From Ideonella aquatica (GTDB taxonomy: Bacteria; Pseudomonadota; Gammaproteobacteria; Burkholderiales; Burkholderiaceae_C), in assembly GCF_018069755.1 (NCBI RefSeq), contig NZ_JAGQDE010000001.1, positions 62,001-126,000 of the forward strand: a stretch of DNA of 64,000 nucleotides, written 5' to 3'. Under the pieces are notes generated by a model. It was not told the origin of the DNA. It saw only the letters and a program-made list of their open reading frames with translations, and did no database searches. The number at the start of each line of letters is the position of its first letter. The stretch's first letter is position 1. Positions 57,866 through 64,000 of the stretch are shown piece after piece. Position numbers and translations under genes: made by a program.

Positions 57866-58000
57866 GTGCTGCGCGGCGAGTCGTGGAACAACACGGCCGA
57901 CAACGCGCGTGCGTCCAACCGCAACAACAACCACCCCGACAACCGCAACGACAACCGCAACGACAACATCGGGTTTCGGTTGTGTCGTGCGTCCCACATC
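57866..58000 (+). repeat. DGR-like template repeat (TR), adenine-rich
   Basis: A 135-base direct repeat of the end of the sensor gene, 120 bases downstream of it. Read in the sensor frame it encodes RGESWNNTADNARASNRNNN and then HPDNRNDNRNDNIGFRLCRA: codons are dominated by AAC, GAC and CAC, the usual design of a DGR template. A 12-base unit AACCGCAACGAC occurs twice in tandem. No independent gene start or ribosome binding site precedes it, so it is probably non-coding template RNA. Between the sensor stop and prmB there is no protein gene; a reverse transcriptase would be expected here but is missing. Confidence 0.75.
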
Positions 58001-58017
58001 CGGCATCGGCTGGCCAG

Positions 58018-58104
58018 GGCGTGCGCTTCACGCACCGCCGCTACGACCTGTTCAACCCCCACAACGGCGACATGCTGCTGCTGGGCTCGCTCAAGCCGTT
58101 CTGA
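58018..58104 (+). pseudogene. Possible 3' remnant of an unidentified gene
   Basis: Directly after the template repeat one frame reads GVRFTHRRYDLFNPHNGDML and then LLGSLKPF before a stop. Its composition looks like a real protein C-terminus, unlike the surrounding sequence, and its frame has no start of its own outside the template repeat. It overlaps the end of prmB by 14 bases. It may be the tail of a gene truncated by rearrangement. The family is not recognised. Confidence 0.3.
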
Positions 58105-58975
58105 GCAGCGCCTGCCGGGTGAGCAGCAGCACCTGGTCATCGCCCGCACTGGTCGGCAGCCACACCGCCTCCAGCCGCGGGAAGGCGGCCTCGAAGAAGG
58201 GCCGCTCGTGGCCGATTTCCAGCACCAACACGGCCTCGTCGGTCATGTGCTCGGCGGCCTGGGCCAGCAGCGGGCGGATGAAGTCCATGCCGTCGGTGCC
58301 GCCAGCCAGGTTGCCGCTCAGCGCTATCTCGGGCTCGGCGCGGTACTCGGGCGGCAGCGCGGCCATGGACTCGGCGTTGACGTAGGGCGGGTTGCACAGG
58401 ATCAGGTCGAAACGCCGGCCGGCCACCGCGGCCAGGCCGTCGCCCTGAACGAGCGTGATGCGGTTGTTCAACTCGTGGCGCTGCACGTTCAGTGCGGCCA
58501 CGGCCAGCGCATCGGTGCTGAGGTCGGCGCCGGTGACCTGCACGTCGGGCCAGGCCATCGCGGCCAGCACGGCCAGGCTGCCGTTGCCGGTGCACAGGTC
58601 CAGCACCTGTTGGGTCCGGTCGCTGAGCCAGGCGTCGATGGTGCCGTCGGCCAGGCATTCGGCGATCAGGCTGCGCGGCACGATGACGCGCTCGTCCACG
58701 GTGAAGGGCACGCCCTGCAGCCAGGCTTCGCCGGTCAGGTAGGCGGCGGGGCGGCGGGTGGCAATGCGCTGTTCCACGATGTCCAGCGCGCGCTGCTGGG
58801 CAGCGGCGGGCGGGGTGGACTCGGCCACGTCTTCCAGCGCGTCCAGCGGCTGTTTCATGGCCCACAGCACCAGCCAGGCGGCCTCGTCGAAGGCGTTGGT
58901 CGTGCCATGTCCAAACGAAACGCCCGCCTCCTCCAGGCGGGCGCTGCAGCGCTCGATCAGCTCGATCACGGTCAT
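58091..58975 (-). CDS. prmB: Ribosomal protein L3 glutamine methyltransferase PrmB
   Basis: A 294-residue SAM-dependent methyltransferase that methylates a glutamine of 50S protein L3 during assembly. SAM motif [20 protein letters not shown] and the glutamine-binding signature [20 protein letters not shown] distinguish N5-glutamine methyltransferases; the N-terminal [20 protein letters not shown] and length fit PrmB rather than PrmC. Its ATG overlaps the dapE stop by four bases (ATGA), which sets the start. Confidence 0.9.
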   Translation of the reverse strand: MTVIELIERCSARLEEAGVSFGHGTTNAFDEAAWLVLWAMKQPLDALEDVAESTPPAAAQQRALDIVEQRIATRRPAAYLTGEAWLQGVPFTVDERVIVPRSLIAECLADGTIDAWLSDRTQQVLDLCTGNGSLAVLAAMAWPDVQVTGADLSTDALAVAALNVQRHELNNRITLVQGDGLAAVAGRRFDLILCNPPYVNAESMAALPPEYRAEPEIALSGNLAGGTDGMDFIRPLLAQAAEHMTDEAVLVLEIGHERPFFEAAFPRLEAVWLPTSAGDDQVLLLTRQALLRTA

Positions 58976-60117
58976 GTCAGCAGCGCCTCCAGCGTGCGCC
59001 GGTAGATGTTCTTCAGGGGCTCCACGGCATCCACTGCGACGTGCTCGTCGATCTTGTGGATCGTGGCGTTGACCGGGCCGAACTCGACCACCTGCTCGCA
59101 GATGCGGGCGATGAAGCGGCCATCGGACGTGCCGCCGGTGGTGGACAGCTCGGTGACCACGCCGGTCTCGGCCTGGATGGCTTGGCGCAGCGCGGCCACC
59201 AGCGAGCCTTCGGGCGTCAGGAAGGGCGAGCCGCCCAAGGTCCAGTCGATGCGCCACTGCAGCTGCTGACGGTCGAGGATGCGGGCCACGCGGGCCTTCA
59301 GGTCTTCTGGGGTGGAGGCGGTGGAGAAGCGGAAATTGAAGTCCACCACCAGCTCGCCCGGGATCACGTTGGTGGCGCCGGTGCCGGCGTGCAGGTTGGA
59401 AATCTGGAAGGTGGTGGGCGGGAAGTAGGCGTTGCCCTCGTCCCAGGTGGCGGTGGCCAACTCGGCCAGCGCGGGGGCGGCCAGGTGCACCGGGTTCTTG
59501 GCCAGCTGCGGGTAGGCCACATGGCCTTGCACGCCGGTGACGGTGAGCCGGCCCGACAAGGAGCCGCGGCGGCCGTTCTTGATGGTGTCGCCCAGGCGGC
59601 TGACCGAGGTGGGCTCGCCAACGATGCAGCAGTCCAGGCGTTCGCCTTGCTGCTGCAGCCACTCGACCACCCGGACGGTGCCATCGACGGACGGGCCTTC
59701 CTCGTCGCTGGTCAGCAGAAAGGCGATGCGGCCGGCGTGGCCGGGGTGGGCCTGGACGAATTCCTCGGCGGCCACCACCATCGCGGCCAGCGAGGTCTTC
59801 ATGTCGGCGGCGCCGCGCGCGAACAGCTTGCCATCGCGGTAGCTGGGCACGAAGGGGTCGCTGGTCCAGTGCGCCAGCGGGCCGGTGGGCACCACATCGG
59901 TGTGGCCGGCAAAGACCACGGTGGGGCCGGGGCGCGGGCCGCTGCGTGTGGCCCATAGATTAAGCACCCGGAAGGTGTCGGGCCCGAAGGGCAGGGCGGT
60001 GGCCTCGAAGCCCAGCGGCGCCAGGCGGCCGGCGATCAGGGCCTGGCAGCCGGCGTCATCGGGGGTGACGGAGGCGCGGGCGAGCAGGTCCTCAAGCAGG
60101 CGCAGCGTGTCGGACAT
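58972..60117 (-). CDS. dapE: Succinyl-diaminopimelate desuccinylase DapE
   Basis: A 381-residue zinc amidohydrolase (M20 family) that removes succinate from N-succinyl-LL-diaminopimelate in lysine and peptidoglycan synthesis. Zinc ligands and the catalytic Glu lie in [25 protein letters not shown] and [13 protein letters not shown]; the dimerisation domain and [11 protein letters not shown] near the C-terminus are typical. It lies in the dapC-dapD-pilU-dapE-prmB block and overlaps prmB. Confidence 0.95.
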   Translation of the reverse strand: MSDTLRLLEDLLARASVTPDDAGCQALIAGRLAPLGFEATALPFGPDTFRVLNLWATRSGPRPGPTVVFAGHTDVVPTGPLAHWTSDPFVPSYRDGKLFARGAADMKTSLAAMVVAAEEFVQAHPGHAGRIAFLLTSDEEGPSVDGTVRVVEWLQQQGERLDCCIVGEPTSVSRLGDTIKNGRRGSLSGRLTVTGVQGHVAYPQLAKNPVHLAAPALAELATATWDEGNAYFPPTTFQISNLHAGTGATNVIPGELVVDFNFRFSTASTPEDLKARVARILDRQQLQWRIDWTLGGSPFLTPEGSLVAALRQAIQAETGVVTELSTTGGTSDGRFIARICEQVVEFGPVNATIHKIDEHVAVDAVEPLKNIYRRTLEALLT

Positions 60118-60139
60118 CGAAGGTCAGGAACAGCAGGGA

Positions 60140-61327
60140 TCAGCGGGTGCGCGCGGAGATCAGCGGCTTGGGCTGGCGGGCACCTTCGGGCACCACGTCC
60201 AGCGTGATCTCGGTGAACGAGGGGCTGTCGGGCTCGGGCTTGGACGGCGGCGTGCGCGACACCGGGCCGGTGTCGTTTTGCAGGCGCCACAACAGGTTGG
60301 TGGGCGAGTCGGCGTGGATCATGCCCTCTTCCTGCGAGACCACGCCTTCGGTGATCAGCCGCGCCAGATCCTGCTCGAAGGTCTGCGAGCCCTCGGCCAG
60401 CGAGCGCTCCATGGCCTCGCGCACGCCGCCGAAGTCGCCGGCCTCGATCATCTCGGAGATCAGCTTGGAGTTCAGCAGCACCTCGACCGCCGGCAGCCGG
60501 CCGCCAGCATTGGCCTTGAGCAGGCGCTGGGACACCACCGCCTTGGTGGCGGCGGCCAGGTCAGCCAGCAGGGCGGGTCGGGCCTCGGGGGTGTAGAACG
60601 AGACCACGCGGTTGAGCGCGTGGTAGCTGTTGTTGGCGTGCAGCGTGGCCAGCACCAGGTGGCCCGACAGCGCGTACGACAGCGTCTGCGACATGGTCTC
60701 GCGGTCGCGGATCTCGCCGATCATGATGCAGTCGGGCGCCTGGCGCAGGGCGTTCTTCAGGCCGACATGCAGGCTGGCGGTGTCGCGGCCCACCTCGCGC
60801 TGGTTGACCACCGAGCGCTTGTTGGTGAACAGGAACTCGATCGGGTCCTCGATGGTGAGGATGTGGCCGGTGAGGTGCTGGTTGCGCCACTCCAGCATCG
60901 ACGCCATGGTGGTGCTCTTGCCAGTGCCGGTGGCGCCCACCATCAGGATCAGGCCGCGCTTTTCCAGCGCCAGCGTGGCCAGCGTGGCGGGCAGGTTCAG
61001 CGTGTCGATCGACGGGATCTTGATCGGGATGCAGCGGATCACCGCTGCATAGGTGGCGCGCTGCTTGAACGCCGACAGGCGGAAGCTGCCGACCTTGGGT
61101 ACGCCGATGCCGATGTTGAGCTCGCCCTGCTGCTCCAGCTCTTCCATCTGCAGCGGCGTGAGGATCTCGGCCAGCATGCTGCGCGGATCTCCGGGGGCCA
61201 GCACGTGGTCGGTGATCGGGATCATCTGCCCGTTGATCTTCAGCAGCACCGGCGCATTGGCCGACAGGAAGACATCGGAGGCGGCCTTCTGGGCCATCAG
61301 GTTCAGCACGCGTTCCATCGCGATCAT
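60140..61327 (-). CDS. pilU: Type IV pilus retraction-type ATPase (PilU/PilT family)
   Basis: A 395-residue hexameric secretion-type ATPase that helps retract type IV pili for twitching motility. Walker A is GATGTGKSTTMASML, the Asp box LTIEDPIEFLF, Walker B IMIGEIRDRETM and the His box SGHLVLATLHANNS. The C-terminal tail of about 50 residues beyond the PilT core fits PilU. GGAGG seven bases before the ATG supports this start over one three codons later. Its place between dapD and dapE is probably a conserved betaproteobacterial arrangement; no pilT is adjacent. Confidence 0.87.
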   Translation of the reverse strand: MIAMERVLNLMAQKAASDVFLSANAPVLLKINGQMIPITDHVLAPGDPRSMLAEILTPLQMEELEQQGELNIGIGVPKVGSFRLSAFKQRATYAAVIRCIPIKIPSIDTLNLPATLATLALEKRGLILMVGATGTGKSTTMASMLEWRNQHLTGHILTIEDPIEFLFTNKRSVVNQREVGRDTASLHVGLKNALRQAPDCIMIGEIRDRETMSQTLSYALSGHLVLATLHANNSYHALNRVVSFYTPEARPALLADLAAATKAVVSQRLLKANAGGRLPAVEVLLNSKLISEMIEAGDFGGVREAMERSLAEGSQTFEQDLARLITEGVVSQEEGMIHADSPTNLLWRLQNDTGPVSRTPPSKPEPDSPSFTEITLDVVPEGARQPKPLISARTR

Positions 61328-61369
61328 GGGCAGGCCTCCGGTGGGTCGGGGTGACGCAGGTGGGAAAAA

Positions 61370-62200
61370 TCAGTCGCGCAGCAGCTCGTTGATGCTGGTC
61401 TTGGAGCGGGTCTGGGCATCCACGCGCTTGACGATGATCGCAGCGTACATGCTGTAGTCGGCGCCGTTGGTGGCCTTCTTGGGCAGGTTGCCGCTGACCA
61501 CCACCGAGCCCGAGGGCACGCGGCCATAGCTGATCTCGCCGGTGGCGCGGTCAAAAATGGGGGTGGACTGGCCGATGTAGACGCCCATGCCCAGCACCGA
61601 GTGCTCTTCGATGATGACGCCCTCCACCACCTCGGAGCGCGCGCCGATGAAGCAGTTGTCCTCGATGATGGTGGGGTTGGCCTGCAGCGGCTCGAGCACG
61701 CCGCCAATACCCACGCCGCCCGACAGGTGCACGTTCTTGCCGATCTGCGCACAAGAGCCCACGGTGGCCCAGGTGTCGACCATCGTGCCCTCATCGACAT
61801 AGGCGCCGATATTGACGTAGCTGGGCATCAGCACCGCCCCCTTGGCGACGTAGCTGCCGCGCCGGGCCACGGCCGGCGGCACCACGCGCACGCCGGCAGC
61901 GGCGACGTCGGATTCCTTCATGTGCGAGAACTTGGTGTCGACCTTGTCGAAGTAGGTGATGTCGCCGGCGCGCATGACCTTGTTGTCGTTCAGGCGGAAG
62001 GACAGCAGCACCGCCTTCTTCAGCCACTGGTGCACGGTCCACTGGCCCACGCCCTCGCGGGTGGCCACGCGGCGGCGGCCAGCATTGAGGTCGGCGATGA
62101 CCTGGTTCACCGCCTCGCGCACTTCACCGTGGGTGCTGGCGTTGATGGTGGTGCGCTGTTCCCAGGCGGCGTCGATCAGGGCTTGCAGGTTGTCGCTCAT
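61370..62200 (-). CDS. dapD: Tetrahydrodipicolinate N-succinyltransferase DapD
   Basis: A 276-residue trimeric left-handed beta-helix enzyme that succinylates tetrahydrodipicolinate. The N-terminal helical domain ([20 protein letters not shown]) is followed by hexapeptide repeats ([60 protein letters not shown]). The start at MSDNLQALI is chosen; the frame is open 29 codons further but lacks similarity. Lies 32 bases after dapC. Confidence 0.96.
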   Translation of the reverse strand: MSDNLQALIDAAWEQRTTINASTHGEVREAVNQVIADLNAGRRRVATREGVGQWTVHQWLKKAVLLSFRLNDNKVMRAGDITYFDKVDTKFSHMKESDVAAAGVRVVPPAVARRGSYVAKGAVLMPSYVNIGAYVDEGTMVDTWATVGSCAQIGKNVHLSGGVGIGGVLEPLQANPTIIEDNCFIGARSEVVEGVIIEEHSVLGMGVYIGQSTPIFDRATGEISYGRVPSGSVVVSGNLPKKATNGADYSMYAAIIVKRVDAQTRSKTSINELLRD

Positions 62201-62232
62201 GGACTGGTCTCTTGGAAGAATGGAAGAGGGAA

Positions 62233-63426
62233 TCAGGGGCGCCAGGCGCGGGCGAAGGCGACGATGCGCTCGGCCGCCTCGACACATTCGTCGACACCGG
62301 CCACCAGCGCCATGCGGATGCGGCCGGCACCCGGGTTCACGCCATGCGCGTCGCGCGCCAGCAGGCTGCCGGGCAGGACCGCCACATTGTATTGAGCCAG
62401 CAGATCCTGGGCGAAGCGCACGTCATCGCCGCCGGGCACGCCGGCCCAGAGGTAGAACGCGGCATCGGGCAGGCGCACGTCCAGCACCTCGGCCAGCATG
62501 GGCGTGACGCGGTCGAACTTCAGGCGGTAGAGCGCGCGGTTGGCCTCGACATGGGCCTCGTCGTTCCAGGCGGCGATGCTGGCCCGCTGTACCAGTTGGC
62601 TCATCGCGCTGCCGTGGTAGGTGCGGTAGAGCAGGTAGGGCTTGATGATCGCCGCATCACCCGCCACAAAGCCTGAGCGCAGGCCCGGCACATTGCTGCG
62701 CTTGGACAGACTGGACAGCATGACCAGGTTCTTGAAGCCGCGGCCCAGGGCCTGCGCGGCCTGCAGACCGCCCAGCGGCGCCTGATCGTTGAAGTAGATC
62801 TCGGAGTAGCACTCGTCGCTGGCGATCACGAAACCGTGGCGGTCGCTCAACTCGAACAGACGCTGCCACTCGCCCAGCGGCATCACCGCGCCGGTGGGGT
62901 TGCCCGGCGAGCAGGCGAAGACCAGGCGGGTGCGGGCCCAGGTGGCCTCGTCGATGGCCGACCAGTCGCAGGCGAAATTGCGCGCCGGGTCGGAGTTGGC
63001 GAACACCGGCTGCGCGCCGCCCAGCAGCGCTGCGCCCTCGTAGATCTGGTAGAACGGGTTGGGGCAGACCACCACCGCGTCGCGCTCGGCCGGGTCCAGC
63101 ACCACCTGGGCCAGCGAGAACAAGGCCTCGCGCGAGCCCAGCACGGGCAGCACCTCGGTGGCCGGGTTCAGCGCCACGCCATAACGCCGCTGCACCCAGC
63201 CAGCGATAGATTCGCGCAGCGCCGGCTCGCCCAGCGTGGGCGGGTAGTTCGACAGCCCGGCCAGGTTGTCGCACAGCGCCCGCTCCACCAAGGGGGGCGC
63301 CGGGTGCTTGGGCTCGCCGATGCCCAGGCTGATCGGCCGCAGCGCCGGATTCGGGACGATGCCCTTGGTGAGTTCGCGCAGTCTTTCGAACGGATAGGGG
63401 TTGAGCGAGCCGAGCAGCGGGTTCAT
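62233..63426 (-). CDS. dapC: Succinyldiaminopimelate transaminase DapC
   Basis: A 397-residue PLP-dependent aminotransferase (class I/II) forming N-succinyl-LL-diaminopimelate. Motifs: [45 protein letters not shown] and the PLP lysine in [16 protein letters not shown]. The start [20 protein letters not shown] is typical of DapC. First gene of the dap block on this strand; the region upstream is repeat-rich and non-coding. Confidence 0.94.
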   Translation of the reverse strand: MNPLLGSLNPYPFERLRELTKGIVPNPALRPISLGIGEPKHPAPPLVERALCDNLAGLSNYPPTLGEPALRESIAGWVQRRYGVALNPATEVLPVLGSREALFSLAQVVLDPAERDAVVVCPNPFYQIYEGAALLGGAQPVFANSDPARNFACDWSAIDEATWARTRLVFACSPGNPTGAVMPLGEWQRLFELSDRHGFVIASDECYSEIYFNDQAPLGGLQAAQALGRGFKNLVMLSSLSKRSNVPGLRSGFVAGDAAIIKPYLLYRTYHGSAMSQLVQRASIAAWNDEAHVEANRALYRLKFDRVTPMLAEVLDVRLPDAAFYLWAGVPGGDDVRFAQDLLAQYNVAVLPGSLLARDAHGVNPGAGRIRMALVAGVDECVEAAERIVAFARAWRP

Positions 63427-63459
63427 CGCGGCATTATCAGGGGTCAGCTTCCTTCCCAC

Positions 63460-63476
63460 AGCGGCCGTAGGCCGCT
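63460..63476. repeat. REP-like hairpin with GTA loop (degenerate)
   Basis: AGCGGCC and GGCCGCT form a perfect 7-bp stem with loop GTA. The left flank CCCAC matches the longer family members, while the right flank has decayed. It is 34 bases upstream of dapC and may lie in its leader. Confidence 0.5.
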
Positions 63477-63506
63477 TCGGGGCCATCGCGCTACTCCAAC
63501 CGTGCC

Positions 63507-63553
63507 GCCAAGGGCTGGGCTGGCCGGCTCTGCCTGCCTGCCCAGCCCTTGGC
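63507..63553. repeat. 14-bp inverted repeat in the dapC-pfkA intergenic region
   Basis: GCCAAGGGCTGGGC and GCCCAGCCCTTGGC are perfect inverted arms around a 19-base loop. The roughly 545-base gap from dapC to the final gene holds this and the neighbouring repeats; no gene was found there. Confidence 0.5.
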
Positions 63554-63598
63554 TTGCTCAGACCGTTGCGAGCGGATTTCCTGCTGAGGTCGGAGCGC

Positions 63599-63844
63599 AG
63601 CCAAGGCCTGAGCGGCCTGGGTCTGTCGTCGCAGACGGTGGCGGTCGGCTGCGCCGACTCCCCTCGGGTGCTCGCCACCCCGGGGTGGTCGCCAAACTCC
63701 CTGCGCTCGCCTGCGGCTCGCTGCGGTCAAACAGTGTCGACCAAGTCAGTTCACGAAGCGCGCCTGCGGCGCGCGCCCCGGGGCGTCTGCGCTCCTCGGC
63801 GCCCCCGACAGCGCCGCCATCCCCAGGCCGCTCAGTCCTTGGCT
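63599..63844. repeat. 24-base inverted repeat enclosing a palindrome-rich segment
   Basis: The first 24 bases (AGCCAAGGCCTGAGCGGCCT...) and the last 24 are inverted copies with about two mismatches. The enclosed roughly 200 bases are non-coding and include short palindromes such as CGCGCCTGCGGCGCG. The stretch looks like a composite intergenic element rather than unique DNA. Confidence 0.45.
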
Positions 63845-63876
63845 GAATCCACCGTTGGCATACTGCAGCGGTCGAG

Positions 63877-63905
63877 GCCCACAGCGGCCTACGGCCGCTG
63901 TGGGC
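63877..63905. repeat. REP-like hairpin with TAC loop (second copy)
   Basis: GCCCACAGCGGCC and GGCCGCTGTGGGC form a perfect 13-bp stem with loop TAC, nearly identical to the hairpin in the first repeat-rich region 33 kb away. It lies 66 bases upstream of the last gene. Confidence 0.7.
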
Positions 63906-63971
63906 AGCCAGCTGCCACTCGGGCGGTGTAGGCTATGCGACGACATCAGGACCACCAAAGGACTCCTCTCC

Positions 63972-64000
63972 ATGCACATCGGTATCCTCACCGGCGGCGG
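63972..64000 (+). CDS. Start of probable 6-phosphofructokinase (partial)
   Basis: Only the first nine complete codons are in the window: MHIGILTGG. The nucleotide-binding start of 6-phosphofructokinases, including the pyrophosphate-dependent type, is M-x-I-G-I-L-T-G-G-G-D, and the last two bases here (gg) fit the next glycine. An AAAGGA motif lies about 12 bases before the ATG. Other families with an N-terminal ILTGGG are rarer. Confidence 0.6.

Noticed and set aside
57901-57970. Tandem AAC-rich units as a CRISPR or simple microsatellite
   Set aside because: No regular spacers, and the segment aligns codon by codon with the end of the sensor gene, so it is a gene-derived repeat.
57866-59005. 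A 379-codon frame running from the template repeat into prmB, which could suggest an asparagine-rich protein
   Set aside because: After the template repeat it only reads antisense to prmB. The first 45 codons are explained as the DGR template.
57749-64000. A reverse transcriptase or accessory Avd gene downstream of the template repeat
   Set aside because: All sizeable frames were assigned to prmB, dapE, pilU, dapD and dapC or to antisense. No YxDD-type motif protein is present.

Overview
The window is GC-rich bacterial DNA with densely packed genes. The gene content points to a betaproteobacterium of the order Burkholderiales: ubiE/ubiJ/ubiB, a dapC-dapD-pilU-dapE-prmB block, a very large FAD/Fe-S oxidoreductase followed by HIT and DUF971 genes, fmdB-DUF502-aspS, and a paired pimeloyl-type acyl-CoA dehydrogenase operon. 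The Leptothrix/Sphaerotilus/Rubrivivax side of the order would fit, but that is inference. No rRNA, tRNA, CRISPR array, transposase or integrase gene was recognised.

Layout. 1-3.8 kb: argJ, then a minus-strand cluster of three bactofilin-like genes and two small membrane-protein genes. 3.8-6.2 kb: an MFS exporter facing a Tat-exported repeat protein. 6.3-11.2 kb: a complete minus-strand sn-glycerol-3-phosphate/glycerophosphodiester uptake operon (ugpBAECQ), with a hairpin between ugpB and ugpA. 11.5-17 kb: a 1305-residue FAD/Fe-S dehydrogenase, HIT, DUF971 and ubiE. 17-21 kb: an outer-membrane barrel and galE lie between ubiE and ubiJ-ubiB. 21-25 kb: two paralogous secreted proteins, each preceded by the same LacI-type palindrome. 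25-30.6 kb: a sodium:solute symporter, fmdB-DUF502-aspS and a UbiA-family prenyltransferase. 30.6-30.9 kb: a repeat-filled intergenic stretch. 31-42 kb: a second UbiB/AarF kinase, an orphan histidine kinase, and the rsuA-kinase-ribF-ileS-lspA series. 42-54.6 kb: acyl-CoA dehydrogenases, HDOD, YajQ, murB, a hybrid kinase with an HPt domain, an acyl-CoA ligase, GNAT and ABC-F genes. 58-63.4 kb: prmB, dapE, pilU, dapD and dapC. The window ends in a second repeat-rich stretch and the first codons of a probable phosphofructokinase gene.

The standout locus is 54.7-58.1 kb. A single large gene encodes an N-terminal TIR domain, a NACHT-type NTPase and a C-terminal formylglycine-generating-enzyme-like (C-type-lectin-fold) domain, the layout of a bacterial immune or conflict sensor. 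Its last 123 bases match a 135-base segment just downstream that is packed with AAC codons. In the central 30 bases every mismatch falls on an adenine of the downstream copy. This is the signature of a diversity-generating retroelement (DGR): the gene end is the variable repeat and the downstream segment is the template repeat. No reverse transcriptase is encoded in the window, so the element is either served in trans or is a remnant. A 37-codon ORF with a strong ribosome binding site overlaps the start of the sensor gene and probably drives its translation.

Other points of interest are a family of near-perfect hairpins with GTA/TAC loops in both repeat-rich intergenic regions, a 38-base inverted repeat at 30.7-30.8 kb, a terminator-like hairpin in the ugpB leader, and three sensor kinases without neighbouring response-regulator genes.
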